Source: Motacilla alba alba (lineage: Eukaryota; Chordata; Aves; Passeriformes; Motacillidae). Taken from it: a stretch of DNA of 64,000 bases. The notes under the pieces were generated by a model, which saw only the letters and a program-made list of their open reading frames with translations, ran no database searches and was not told the origin of the DNA. Both the position numbers and the translations under genes were made by a program. Numbering within the stretch: the first letter of the stretch is position 1; every line of letters starts with the position of its first letter. Location: the NCBI RefSeq assembly GCF_015832195.1, contig NC_052046.1, positions 24,004,518-24,068,517 on the forward strand, given 5' to 3'. Below, piece after piece: positions 25,882 to 37,515 of this stretch.

Positions 25882-27299
25882 TTAAGGTGGGTTGAGTGCT
25901 GGCCCAATGTCAGTGCACCCATTAAAATTATTTACTCATTTTCTGCTGCAAGATAAGGATTAGGAGGAGAGCAAAGCAAGAAATCAGCAATCAGAATAAA
26001 CCTTCAGAATACTTCTCCTTCCCCCCAGTTCCTCTTTCCCCACTCTAAATATAAAGAGACAAATTTGGTATTTTCAGTCAGTTTACCACTTTTAAAATAA
26101 TCCTTCTTCAGTCCACTTAGAGAGAGCAGTCTCTCCTGCCATGCCATGGAAACTTTTCCACAAGAAACTGTTCTCTCATGGTTTTAATTTTCACGAATAG
26201 CAGCCTCCTGGAAATCGGCAAATGTGAAGCCTCTCCCACAGTTTAGTAGTCTTCCCACAGTTATCACCATAGGTCATTTCAGCTTATTGGGGTGCAATTT
26301 TAAGGATGAGCTGTTCAAAACCACAGAAACAGAAAAAAAAAATAGAAACAAAAAAATGGAAACCAAAAGTAGACACAAAAGTATTCTTCTTTTGTCTCTG
26401 GGAATAGAGGTTTTTTTCTTCTATTCCTGCGGCATGGCTTATCATCTCTCTCATTTCTCTCTGTTCAAGCTTCTCATTGGATCGCAGCTACTCCAAAATC
26501 TGCTTGCTTCAACACAGGTGCCTTTGCTCATAGATGTGGTTAGAATATTACATCCCCCCAATGCATTCCATGAGTTACAGGGAAAAAAATTCAGGTGTAT
26601 CAATTATATCTTCACCACAGCCTTACAAGAGAATTTCCGCCCAAGAGTAAGACATCTCCTCAAACTCCTCCCATCTGAGATTTGACTCCTTCTTCACTGG
26701 CCTCAGCATCTCAATGTTGTTTTCTCTATGTGTCTTTACCCTTTCTTTTTCACTCACTTGACAGAGGATTGATGTCTGCAAGTTTCATCTGTGCACTAAA
26801 AGAGTGAATATCTCGCCTGGATCTGTGGATGGGTATGTAATCTCTGCCGGGTAGCAGCCGTTCTGGCAGCATGGCTGTTTTCTCGCTCCTGCCGCGTTCA
26901 ATTCCAGCTGTAGGGCCACCTCTGTTCTCAGCTGCATGATTTTCCATGGTGCCAGCAGGACGGCTCAGCAGCTCATGGCTGGAGTGGAGCCTGGCTCGGC
27001 TCCAGCTGAAGCCAAGCGGAGCTGGCCTGGCCCACTGGCCATGATTGGAGCCCAGGGGCAGCAGAATCTCAGCTGAGCTGTGCCGCGGGCTGAGCTGGCT
27101 GGGCTGTGTGGCAGAGCGAGCCTGGCCTGGCCAGTGCTGCAGCAGAGCCGGGCCCGGCCACACGGCTGAGTGGGGCCTAGCCCAGCCAGCATCCAGTCAC
27201 CTGTTAAAAGACTGGAAGCAAGAGAGCTTTTCCTGGGATTTGTTGATTTTTAAATGTGATTTCAGGGAGGCGTATTCAGCTCTCTTAAGTGGTTTAACA
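25882..27299 (-). mobile_element. Long GC-rich LTR (about 1.4 kb), antisense, ERVL-like end
   Basis: The left end on the plus strand reads TTAAGGTGGGTTGAGTGCTGGCCC. This resembles the reverse complement of the ...CAACCCACCACA 3' terminus used by the ERVL-type LTRs of this window. The right end, near GTGGTTTAACA at 27299, is the likely U3 start (TGTTAAACCAC on the minus strand). The body has a strongly GC-rich, CpG-bearing segment at about 26850-27200 with repeated GAGCTGGCC/GGCTGGGC-like words, and AT-rich R-like sequence at about 25930-26100. By eye it matches an LTR that recurs in songbird genomes. The 153-codon plus-strand frame (26224-26685) and the 137-codon minus-strand frame (26750-27163) lie wholly inside it and do not look like proteins. 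Ends are approximate and no target duplication was found. Confidence 0.7.
26850..27200. other. GC-rich, CpG-bearing island inside the LTR
   Basis: Composition here is clearly unlike the AT-rich surroundings, with roughly fifteen CpG dinucleotides in 350 bp. It lies in the presumed U3 of the antisense LTR, so it may be the remains of a retroviral enhancer/promoter. A host CpG-island promoter is less likely because no exon is seen nearby. Confidence 0.65.
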
Positions 27300-27757
27300 A
27301 GGTGTCAGTATTCAAAACTTGCCAGCTGACTGGTTCTGTCAGGTCTGAAGGAACATGCTAGAGTCCTTACAGGGAATCACTTCCGTAGCTCGTGGATTTT
27401 TTTCCTTAACTAAAAATTAAACTATGTTAAACCATTACATTCTGTAATGTAAAATTTGATTACAGAAACCGTCCCGTAAAAGAAAAAATAGAAACAAAAC
27501 CCAACACAATTGTCTAGTCAAAATGAGAGAGACAGACAAATGTACTCATCAAGACTAGGTAATTGTTTCAAGGAAAACAACTGAAGAATGATCAACAAGT
27601 CATAAAGTCTCCCTAATGAGTGGATATTAACTGACTAAAAGCTTGGCACCCAAAGAGAAGTCACAGTAATAACTGTCTTTACAGCAAAGTGGTAAGTCTG
27701 TATATATTAAACATAAGCTTAGAGAAAAACGAAATTTACTAACCCATCTGAACATAG
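27300..27757. other. Spacer between two LTRs
   Basis: About 460 bp of AT-rich sequence with no recognisable feature. It could be host DNA or decayed retroviral sequence. Confidence 0.4.
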
Positions 27758-27836
27758 TGTTATGTATGAAATTGCCAATCAAATCGAATCAATAATTTGC
27801 GAGAGCCGAATTATGATAAAATAACAAAGTATTAAA

Positions 27837-27842
27837 TTTATT
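27837..27842 (-). terminator. LTR polyadenylation signal AATAAA
   Basis: TTTATT on the plus strand, AATAAA on the minus strand, about 80 bp before the LTR 3' end. Confidence 0.7.
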
Positions 27843-27987
27843 TTGCAATCGAATGACAAAATCTAGGTCAGCCATGAATCGGACAGAGTCTAGCCCAGGA
27901 ATAGACCCTGGGTGACATGCTACTCAGCTCTGAGCCCTGGTTGCCTCAGAGTGGAGTGGCACACCACTGTGATTTTGAGTTCAGTTC

Positions 27988-27993
27988 TTATAC
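27988..27993 (-). promoter_or_regulatory. LTR TATA box
   Basis: GTATAAGA on the minus strand, about 150 bp upstream of the AATAAA, as expected for a retroviral core promoter. Confidence 0.6.
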
Positions 27994-28227
27994 TCTTTTT
28001 CTTGCCGTGGGCCAGGATGTCCTTTGTCCTTTTCTTAATCAAGTAAGTCCAAAAAGCTTCTCCGGTCCCAGATAATGCTATCAGATGAAGGATGGTCCAG
28101 CTCTCGATGTCTTGGGAATAATTCATCAACTTTCTTGTCTTGTGCTAGACAGAACTTGAAAGAACCGTGTTTGCAATACACAAAACTCCATGTCTGGGGA
28201 GATATACAAGTCAAACAGTCCCTTACT

Positions 28228-28256
28228 GGAAATCTCTTACATGTTAAGAGATTTCC
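28228..28256. repeat. Perfect 12-bp stem, 5-base loop hairpin
   Basis: GGAAATCTCTTA, loop CATGT, then TAAGAGATTTCC. All 12 pairs are perfect. It lies in the U3 part of the LTR at 27758-28600. Confidence 0.95.
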
Positions 28257-28880
28257 CAGAAACAGATTACAAGCCTGAATGGATTTTCCTCAGCTGCATT
28301 GTCCCACTCCCTCCAGTCGTCAGCAGCCAGGTGTGCTGCTGATGGCATAATTCTTTACTCAGCTAAAACCTCGAAACTCTGTGCTGCTGTTTTTACTTCA
28401 CGTTTAAATGCAGTTCTTCTGTGTGGTATGTGTGTGTCGGCCGGTTTCCCAATCTTGTAGGCTGATTTTTCTTGGTTTCTTAAAACATGCCCAGACAAGA
28501 TTCCTCATGGTAAAATTCAACTTCTTAATTCTTGTAACTATTTCTAACTTATTTATATCATACTTCACACTTATAACTATATTACATTCACCATAATATT
28601 TATTATTTTATGAATTTTGACTCTATTCATAACAGTAGCATACATGAAAAAGGTTTTGGTGAATAGCTTCCAAATCCTTGGTTCATCCTTGCTAGAAAGA
28701 AAATAGGTTTGCAAAAGCTACAGGGGACAATAAGAACCAAAGGGTTCTGGGGGGGAAAAAAGTCACTAAAATGCATTGATCCAAAAGGACACATAGTGAC
28801 AAAACCAAAACAGACTTCAGTCAGCTTCATGTGTCTATATTTGGACAGTATTTTCCATGAAGGAAAAATAGAAAAAAAAT

Positions 28881-28930
28881 CCAAAGAACAAACAAACAAA
28901 ACCCAACAACAACAACAACAACAAATAATA
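28881..28930 (+). repeat. (AAAC)/(AAC)n microsatellite
   Basis: ACAAAC units changing to CAACAACAAC trinucleotide repeats. Its reverse complement encodes a poly-Cys run in a spurious frame. Confidence 0.85.
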
Positions 28931-29422
28931 AATAATTGGAAGTTATAGCTTAACATCAAAAGAGATGGAACCGCTGAGAGAAATTGAAAATGAGAAGGAA
29001 AACATATTCCAAGTATTCTCCCAAAGGCAGGGGAAAATACCAAGCAAACTACTCAATGGAAATGTCATTAAATTCAAAATACTGAGTGCAGTGATAAATA
29101 GGAGGGCTTGCACAATATGCATGGTTGAACACATAATCTGAGTGATTCTCACTACCTATACTACCATCTAAATGACATAGTGGTAGTAAGAGCAAATGAT
29201 ACTTGCTCAAAAATAAAAATATAAAAAGTTGCCTGCCACCATCATTGTTTCCTGCTAAAATAGAGACATGATATTCTTCAACAGCACAATAAGCTCTAAT
29301 TAATTCATAACAAAATAATAGATAACAAAAGCAAAAATATGGTTTCAATGAATATATATACCTATTTGAGATGTAAATAGTTACAAAATAATAAGAAATC
29401 AAGTTTATTTCAACTTTTGAAG

Positions 29423-29478
29423 TTGAAGTTTAGAAAGAAAGTTCAGATCTTTGAAGTTTAGAAAGAAAGTTCAGATTT
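29423..29478 (+). repeat. 28-bp tandem duplication, two copies
   Basis: The unit starting TTGAAGTTTAGAAAGAAAGT at 29423 is repeated at 29451 with one difference at the end. It is a recent-looking local duplication. Confidence 0.93.
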
Positions 29479-32400
29479 GTCTTATTGGATAAACATCAGC
29501 TCCTCTTACTGAATGTAGTTTTACTGAGTATGCCTTTTTATCTCCTCTTACATAATTACCATAGTCTCCTTTGGACAATTTCAGAAATACTTTTGGTTTC
29601 TATTCTATTTCTATTTTGGTTTCTAAGTTCACTTTTCTTTTTTAATCCTCATGGTAATCCTTAACAATCGTTTGTCCAGACAAATTTTCAGTTTCTGAAT
29701 AGAGAAAAAGCAATGGTTAAAATTTTCCCACATATTTATTTCCTATTGGAATAGGCACCCTGTCTCATTCAGTGCAGATGAACAGTGCAAGAATATTTTA
29801 AAACTTATCAGCACAACTACTGTGTACAAATGTCAGGCAGCATAAACTGCAGCTTCTGCATGGATTTAAAAGCCCCAACAACATAAACAAAAACCCAAGC
29901 TATTTTAAATGTATTAAAGTAAATTAAAGCTGTAAGGCTAGTGATTTCTTTTGTGAGAACTTTATTAGACAAAGTCAGTCAACTGCAGAAAAAAAGCATC
30001 TTATGAAGTATCCTGGGTGTCACAATCATTAGATCTAGGGATCTCACGGTCTAGACAAATCTGAGGAGGACCAACGTAATAGAACTATCTCATTATCAAA
30101 AGATGCCAAAACAGAATAGAATGCTTGCACTGAACTTCAATTGAATCAATGCTTCACCTATACAGAAAATTTTCAGTGAAACAATTCATTGAAAAACTAC
30201 ATAGCTACAAACTATGACAAACTTATTTTCTAAGATAACAAAGCCGGAGTTCATGTACAATTTACTTTTGTATATCACTTGAAACTACTTTTTTATCTTC
30301 TACAGAATTGCAGTAGCCTTTCACTTATCTTTAAAATTCCACTGCCTTTCACACAGAAGAATGAATTTTCCAGTGGGACTGTCTGACTCATCACAAAGCA
30401 CTGCTGCTATACAGGTTGCTTTGGTTGATATTGTTTAAATGAGTATGCTAACTTGAAAAGGGCTTGGAAAGTCAGGGCATTGTATGAAAAAAGTCCCAAT
30501 CTACCTGATGGGTAGAAATATTATAAACCTAAGAGTCTGAAGGAATGAAGTAAAATTAATATGGGTATTTTTTCATCTCTGCTCCCTGCCATATACCTTA
30601 TGACTTCTTTACTTAGAAAACCAGAGCCATACTCATATTTTTATATCAGAAAACCACCTATCCCCCTTTTTTAAACTGGATTATGTTGTCCCAGTGAAGC
30701 TTGCTTCTCTACCCGTGGTCCCTTCTTTTTTACTTTGACAGCTTTGAAAAAAACATACAAGCATATAACAGAATAAACAGTCTTTGCATTGTTCCCTATT
30801 TTATTGACATTGTGGGTCAAGTGCCCAATGTCAAGTGCGGCTCCACAGAGGCAAAAACCCGCCATTTGCCAGGGCAAATGATCAACAATGGTTTTTTTTT
30901 TTTTTTATTTTCTCTGCAAACATTCATTCTACAATAGTGTTAAATCAATGTCCTGCCCTTACTTTGAGGAGACTGTAAGTTATTATCTACTCTAAAATAG
31001 AAATCAGGTATTTTAATGAGCAGAGCCAAAACCTTCATAGAGAGTCAAAACCTAGCTATTTTTCTTCTGAGCCCATAGCTGAAGTTGGATTGGATGTTAA
31101 ATAAGCATTTTTTTTCTTTCTGATGCAAAGAAAAGCAATTACCTTAAATTTCTCCTCACAATAGTTTTTCTCCCAACTAAAAGTCATTCTTTGAGCTTGA
31201 TATAAATCATAAGTTATGGTATTTCCAAAATGTTCCCCTCACTGGCACTTCAGTTTACATTAGAAATTCATGTAGAATGACTTGGTCTAAAAAAATCTGT
31301 GTTTAGTTCTGCTTCTTTATAACAGCATTCAAACACAAAATGGGAGAATTAGAAACTTACAAGCAACTAATAGGAGTGAAAGAGAGAACTGTTCTCAAAA
31401 GCCCCGTTAGAGATACTTAAAAGAAGTAGAGTGCATGGTAGCATAAAAGCAATTATATTTGTACATGAACTGCAAATACCAAAACCTCATCCTTTTCTCC
31501 AATTGTTGTTGGGGGTTTTTTTTGAGTTGGACACTAGAACAGGTACTATTTATGAGGAGATGTCTTTTCTTGTTCTATAATACTTGTCAGCTTCTGTCAC
31601 TTTTTCCTACATGTAATGATCCTTACAAAAGCAATAATTTCTGCCAATGTATTTCTCATTTAGAGAACATGCACAATTTTTAGTCCCAATGCACAATATT
31701 TTTCAGTCCTGATTTGGATCTTCTCTTAAACCAGTTCTCGTCTGTCACAGATCTGTAAGCCATAAAACTACATAAAAAGTTGAAGCATCATTCAATGCAT
31801 TGTTAATTTGTAGACAAATGAGAGAGGCTGTGCAATACAACAAACTTTCCATATCAATTCTGCTGGGCACAAATATGTAGCCAGTCTCCACTGCAGTCTC
31901 AAAGCTAAACTAGCAAAGCCAGTGCAACACTGACCTGCCAAGAGTGGCAGAACTCTTCAATCATAAGGTCAGGTTTGTACACCAGCATGGAAGGTCAGTC
32001 AAGGGCTGCAACTTCACCTCGTTTTTGACTAAACCCAAAGCTGGAGACTGTCATAAATTTAGCCAGCTGATTACGATGATAGAAAATCAGAAGCAGCTGG
32101 CAAGTAGGAGCTCCTTGTCCTATCTCTAAACACATTGGAAGTTTCTCAGAGATATGGAAATTGTTAGATATCTGTGCATAGGTTTAACATACACCTACAG
32201 ACTGTAACTGGAATAGAAGTGAAAGATTTGCACATGTTCTTACTATTACACTGTGTCTGAAATTTAAGGTCTGCTGGAGAGGGATGAGCATTCATGTGCT
32301 TTTCTCCTTTTAAGTATTGTCACAATATTCGACACACAGTAAATATATTTGTGCTCAGAAATACTGTGCCCTTCCATTGCCACAACTTAACATGGAAGTA

Positions 32401-35400
32401 CTTAACCATTCATTTATTTACTTTCTTGGGACAATGATTGTGCTGTGTGGTTATCTCTGTGTCCTATACCAACTTCTATGCAGATGTAGATGGGAATGCA
32501 ACTGGAATCACTACAGTGATTCCATACAGCTTTATGAGTGAGACAGCAGGTCAATAGCACTAACCCAGCTGAAGAGAAGATAGCCAATGCACTGCCCTCA
32601 AAAGTGATTGTTCATGACGTGGCTGATTTTAGAAACAAGGTTACAAGTAAAACTCATGATTGGTATCTTCCCTATTTCTAATAGGGATTTCTAGCTTTCT
32701 TCAAGTATTCTGACAATTTTTTCTGCAAATGCCACATGAAAAATTTAATTAAACATTTTTTCACAGACACAACACATTTTTCGATTTTATCCTATCTTCC
32801 AGCAGATGGGTAAAAGAAGACGCAAGTAGCAGAATGGGGGAAAGAAGAAATAATAAAAATTTCCTATGTTTAGAAAGATGGAGACATAGATTAGGCACTT
32901 TGTAAAGTCACAATCCTGCGCTTTGCTATTTGAAATCCTTAACTTTTTCACGATAAGGTCTATTTAGAAGCCAATTTTTCAGCAAAGGAATTTTTAAGGC
33001 TACTGATTCTGGTGTAGAAACACTGCTTTTGTAGAAATTGGGAGGACATTGCAATAATAAAACAGTGTTGGAATCTGATTATATTTGTGATTATAAAAAA
33101 AATTTCCCTAGAGATTGTTGTAGGCAGAATTAGCCACCATAAAGGCAGGAAGGTTTAATTAGATGTACTACTCTTCTGTACAATGTAATCTTGACAGGCA
33201 GTGCCGATTATCGGTAACATTTCTCTATCTTTTTTTTTTTTTGTTGTTTTTTAAAATATATTTTCAGTGTCCATAAATCATCTGCCAGGAGCAAGACCCC
33301 AAAACAAGTCCAAAGATACACTACAGCTAAAGATAAAGGGTAAGAAGGGGATGGAGGGCAAATACTGAAGTGCTCCTCTTTCTTGTCTGGTTAAATCTAG
33401 GACAGCTGTTGTCTGCTTAGTGTGTGAATACCTTGAAGAACACAATTATTACATAATATCACAGCCAGAATTTTTTCTCTCTTCAAAGAGAAACAGTTTA
33501 TTAGGGAGGCACATAATTCACATCAGAGGTGTGATTTTGAGAAGGTATTTCCATTGTAAGCTGAAACTTCATTCCTTTGCTTGGTGTCCCTTCAACAAGA
33601 GTTAAGAACCAGAGGATAGTCCAGAGTATCTGCTTGAGAAAAAAACTCAACGGCTTCATAATGAGAATGCATAAAGATAGAAACTATTTTAACCATTCTG
33701 TTCTCATTGCTTTCACAACAAAAACAAGAACACAGGATAAAAGACTTTGTCCTCCACATCACAGTGAAGCATGAACACAAAAAGCTGTGACACAAAGCAA
33801 CAGTTCACAAAAGAAGGACCCATTAAAAAAGTTATTAAGGACTTCAATTGGATCCCCAAAAGACATGTGAAGAACTAGATTCTTTCAAGCTGCAAAATAG
33901 ATTCTGACCATCTCTTACAAGTTCCTAGTCCATCTCATCACCATATTCACAATCTACACTGTTTTTCTAAAATTGCAAAGTCTACCCAGGAGATCTTTGG
34001 CAGGAGATCTGGAAAATATCCGAGACATCATACCAAATTATTTGAAGCACACTCTGCAGACCTCACATACACATTTTTATATACTTTTCAATTCAGAAGT
34101 ATTGAATCTTCAAAACCAGTCTACCTGTTTTGAAATACTCTTTCCTACCACAGGATGCATATTGTGTCAAGGATAGATTATTAGCTACAGACGACCTTTT
34201 GCAGTACACAGTTCTGAATTGCCTAGGAACATTTTTTTAAAAACCCATTATTTGGTAGCACACAATCAGGCATTATCTTTCTCAGAAAGCACTCCTAATT
34301 TTACTCTGTATGTTGCACAAACGCACACAGCCATTTTAAGTCAACACTTCTTTGTCTTCTAAACACAGTCCTTAAAAGCGCAATTTTTAAAATAATGACC
34401 TTCTATGACAGTCTACAGAAATCTTTTGAAAGTTGGACATTCATTGATGTGTCATGACCAATACCAAAATATTAGAAATAATTGCCACTTTCTTTCAAAA
34501 TACCTGTTTTTGCAGTCCTTAATGATAACTCTTGGGCACAACAGAAATAAAAGTAGTTTAAAATTGTCTGCAAATGTGTCTCATAGTTTGTGGATGACAT
34601 GAAATTTCATCTCCCTTTCATCCTTTAGGATTTCATCAGCTGATTAGTGAGCAGGAGCACTTAATATCAGGAAGGTAATACACTTATAACAACAGAAATG
34701 TCGAAGTATTAAAACAAAAATCAGATAGAAGTAGAGGGCAGGAGAACAATTTATCAGTCTCTACAAAGGCTAACTTTATTCACAATACTTTTTTTTATGT
34801 CTGAAATGCTATAAATTCCATGGCCCACACTGAAATGTAGCTATTTAATAAAAAATAATTGGACTATTCCTGTTAAATGAGTGATGCCCCAAAGGAGCCT
34901 TTGGAAGAGATGTCAGCACTGGGCAATTCTTTAGGCTTTTGTAAGGGTAAAATGTTTACATTTTAGCATTTTATTTCTAGCTACTTCTTACCCAGCAAAA
35001 TTCTATGTAGAATGTTTCTTTTTACTCACATAAATAAAAAGAATGAATTTTTAAAAATTTCCACTGATTTCCACATCAACAAGAATACTCTTGAATTAAT
35101 CTAAGTTTAGTTTTACACTGAGAGAAACTGGTAGAAGAAAGAAGTCTGAAACAGAAGTCTGTTTTTCACATCTTATTAAAATTATTGTGCTTTATTGTGC
35201 TTTATATTCCAGAGTTTACCCCCTTAGATTTTGTGTGCAGGACAAAATTAGTTTCATACTCAAAGAATTTTTAGATTTATATATTAACAGGTTGGCAGAG
35301 AACCTGAAGGATCATCTGTTCCAATCTTTCTTGGGCATCCACCAGATGGCCCAGCACCCTGTCTAGCTTGATCTTGAAAGTGTTCAATTTTGGAGAATCC

Positions 35401-35675
35401 ACTACTTCTCTGGGGAGTTTATTCCAATGGCTGATTGCTCTTACATTGAAAAATATTCCTCTTGTGTTCAGTCAGAATCTTTTCAGGAGTAACCTGTACC
35501 TATCATATTTTTCCATGAAACTTCTAGTAGAAAGGGAGAGTCCATCTCGTCTGCAGCCACTCTTTAAGTACTGGAAGATGGTGATAAAGTCTCCTTAAAG
35601 TCTACCTTGTCTCAAGGCTGAACAAACCCAGTTCTCTCAGTCATTCCTCACATGTCAGAATTCCCAAGCCTTTGA

Positions 35676-36059
35676 TCATCTTTGTGGTCTTCTCTGGACC
35701 CTCTGCAGCCTGTCCACACCTATTTTGTACAACGGGGACCAAAACTGAACACAAGATTCCAGGTGAGGCCAGACAAGCACTGAATAGAGCAGGACAATGG
35801 CTTGGTCATCTCTGCTGGTGATGCCCTTGATGTCACCCAGTCTCCTGTCACCTTTCTGTACCACAGCAGCCCACTGGTCACTCATGCTGAACTTTGTGCA
35901 CCAGGATGCCAGGTCCCTTCCCACAGAGCTGCTCCCCAGATGGGCAAATCCCAGTCCATGCTGAACCTCTGAATTATGCTTTTCCAGGGGCACAACCTTG
36001 TATTTTTTCTTGTTGAGCTTCATAAGGTTCTTGTTAGCCCACTCCTGCAGCCTATCCAC
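35676..36059 (-). pseudogene. CR1 reverse transcriptase, C-terminal remnant
   Basis: A 127-codon open piece beginning just after a stop. It carries VDRLQEWANKNLMKLNKKKY, then VVQKGDRRLGDIKGI and LYSVLVWPHLESCVQFW, and ends RVQRRPQR. These match in order the post-catalytic part of CR1 reverse transcriptase. The catalytic FADD motif lies immediately N-terminal, beyond the stop, at 36117-36128. Confidence 0.9.
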
Positions 36060-36116
36060 TTATTCCTGCAGGATGGATCTCCCTTCCCAAGTGTCCTCAT
36101 TCCCACTCAGTTTAGT

Positions 36117-36128
36117 GTCATCAGCAAA
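36117..36128 (-). other. Reverse transcriptase catalytic motif FADD in CR1
   Basis: The minus strand encodes KFADDTKLSG, with FADD at these positions. This is the metal-binding Y/F-A-D-D box of the reverse transcriptase palm. It is intact although the frame around it is broken. Confidence 0.85.
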
Positions 36129-36504
36129 TTTCATTGAGTCACACTTGGTCCCATCTTCCAGATAACTTATGGATATGCTAAACAGTACTGGGCCCAATAT
36201 CAACCCTGAGGAACAATTATGACAGGTTGCCAATTTGAAAAGGAGCTATTTACCAACATCCCCTGGGTACCACCTGCCAGTCAGGCTCAGATGCCTGTTG
36301 TCCAGACCATAACACAACAGTTTCTCTAGGAAAAGGCTGTGGGAAACCATACTGAAACTCTTTAAGAAAACCATGTCCACCCCACATCAATCAAGCGGGT
36401 TACTTTGACATAGAAGCCAATCATGTGTTTCAAATGTGATTTGCCTGTGGTGAATCTATCCTGGTTTTTCCCACTCACATGCTTCACCGGCCCTGTGATA
36501 GCCT

Positions 36505-37154
36505 TCAGGAGAGTTTGTTCCATAACTGTTGCAGAGACTGAAGAGTGATGGGTCTATAATTTCCTGGATCCTTCTTTAAGAGCTTGTTGACAGGGGTGAC
36601 ATTAGCCTTCTTCCAGTTTTCTGAGACATCCTCCAATCTCCGCAACTTCTCAAAGGCCAAGAAGAGTGTCCTCACAATGATGTTAGCCACCCTGTAATGC
36701 TCTAGAATAGGTATCTTTAGGGTTCATCAATGTGTAGGTACCAGGCTCCTGCAATGTCTCACCCATCAGCTCTTTCATCTCTGATGGCAAGTTTGTTTTT
36801 GTATCAATCTGGATAGCTGTTCTCAAGGTCAGGAGCCCAGCAGTGCTGGTAAAGACAGAGGAGAAGTTTTGAAAAACTCATCCCGTTCAGTATTGTTGGT
36901 GAATGATTCACTCTCCTGTTCAACAGCAGGCTAGTATTTTCCTTCTGTTTCTCCTTGTTGCTTATGTTCTTGAAGAACATTTGCTTGTGGCTTTTGATAT
37001 CTCTGGCCAGTTTTAATTTGAGATCAGCTTTTGCTTTTCTGACTGCACTTCTGCACAAGCTGGAAATGTCCACTTTTCTGTATCTCTTATGTTTTCTTCT
37101 GGTTTTGAGCAGGCTCAAGAGCTCACAGTTAAGCCAAATGGTCACTTGTTCCAC
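36505..37154 (-). pseudogene. CR1 ORF2 linker and N-terminal reverse transcriptase remnant
   Basis: Two open pieces, at 36804-37154 (116 codons) and 36505-36690 (61 codons), lie in the expected order on the minus strand. The first has SLCRSAVRKAKADLKLKLAR and FFKNISNKEKQKEN, the linker between endonuclease and polymerase. The second has VSENWKKANVTPVNKLLKKD and PGNYRPITL, the start of the polymerase domain. They are in separate frames, so at least one frameshift divides them. Confidence 0.88.
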
Positions 37155-37423
37155 TTACCTCCCTTGACCATCAGAGGTGATGAGCTGTCTTTGTGCTTGT
37201 AGAAGAGCATTCTCAAAATACGACCAGCAGAACTATTTGCAAGCTCTGCTATCCTACATGGAAGCTTCCCATGAAATTCCTCCCAGCTGAGCTCTGAGTG
37301 GCATCAAGTTTGCTTTCCTAAAACCTTTGTGCTAGTACAAGCCTTCTGCATCTGGCTGAATTCCAAAGCCCTCAATATTGTGATCACCTCAGCCTAGGCA
37401 ATCACTAGCCAGGATAGTGGCTA

Positions 37424-37493
37424 GTTTTTTTTCCTTTGAAAGCAGGTTTTTTTTCCTTTGAAAAAAAGCAGGTTTTTTTTCCTTTGAAAGCAG
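37424..37493 (+). repeat. Threefold tandem repeat of a 22-26 bp unit inside CR1
   Basis: GGTTTTTTTTCCTTTGAAAGCA-type units start at 37424, 37445 and 37471. The CCTTTG core is at 37433, 37455 and 37481, so the spacings are 22 and 26 bp, 48 bp in total. On the minus strand this gives SKEKKPAFFQRKKNLLSKEKK in an open frame: the outer units read in the same phase and the middle one in another. The single-copy ancestor matches the endonuclease segment after LLDLLL. Confidence 0.9.
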
Positions 37494-37515
37494 CAAGTCC
37501 AGCAGCACTTCACTC

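Larger units (their letters stand above)
27758..28600 (-). mobile_element. Second LTR, unrelated family, antisense
   Basis: On the minus strand a TATA element (GAGTATAAGAAC, 27988-27993) is followed about 150 bp later by AATAAA (27837-27842) and a U5-like tail ending ...CATACATAACA at 27758. This is the standard U3-TATA-R-polyA-U5 layout of a retroviral LTR. The U3 extends right to at least 28500 and includes a 12-bp stem hairpin at 28228-28256. The U3 start was not located exactly. CATAG precedes the element and also occurs after a CA at 28792-28796, which would give a 5-bp duplication and a 1.03-kb element, but this could be chance. The 3' terminus and signals are clear; the right limit is not. 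Confidence 0.68.
28601..35287. other. Long unannotated AT-rich stretch
   Basis: About 6.7 kb without a recognisable gene or transposon. It holds an (AAC)n repeat, a 28-bp tandem duplication and poly-T tracts at 30892-30906 and around 33231-33242. The 138-codon (28627-29043) and 117-codon (29049-29402) minus-strand frames are low-complexity (for example a run of Cys from the AAC repeat) and are not credible proteins. Confidence 0.5.

Noticed and set aside
26224..26685. 153-codon plus-strand open frame with a hydrophobic stretch
   Set aside because: It is contained in the long antisense LTR at 25882-27299. It has no recognisable domain, and the frame starts and ends inside the repeat.
28791..28796. 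CATAG as right-hand target duplication of the LTR at 27758
   Set aside because: A 5-bp match preceded by CA within 1 kb is expected by chance often enough that I did not extend the element to this point.
28627..29402. 138- and 117-codon minus-strand frames with a poly-Cys run and hydrophobic stretches
   Set aside because: The Cys run is the reverse complement of an AAC microsatellite. The rest is low-complexity AT-rich sequence with no domain.
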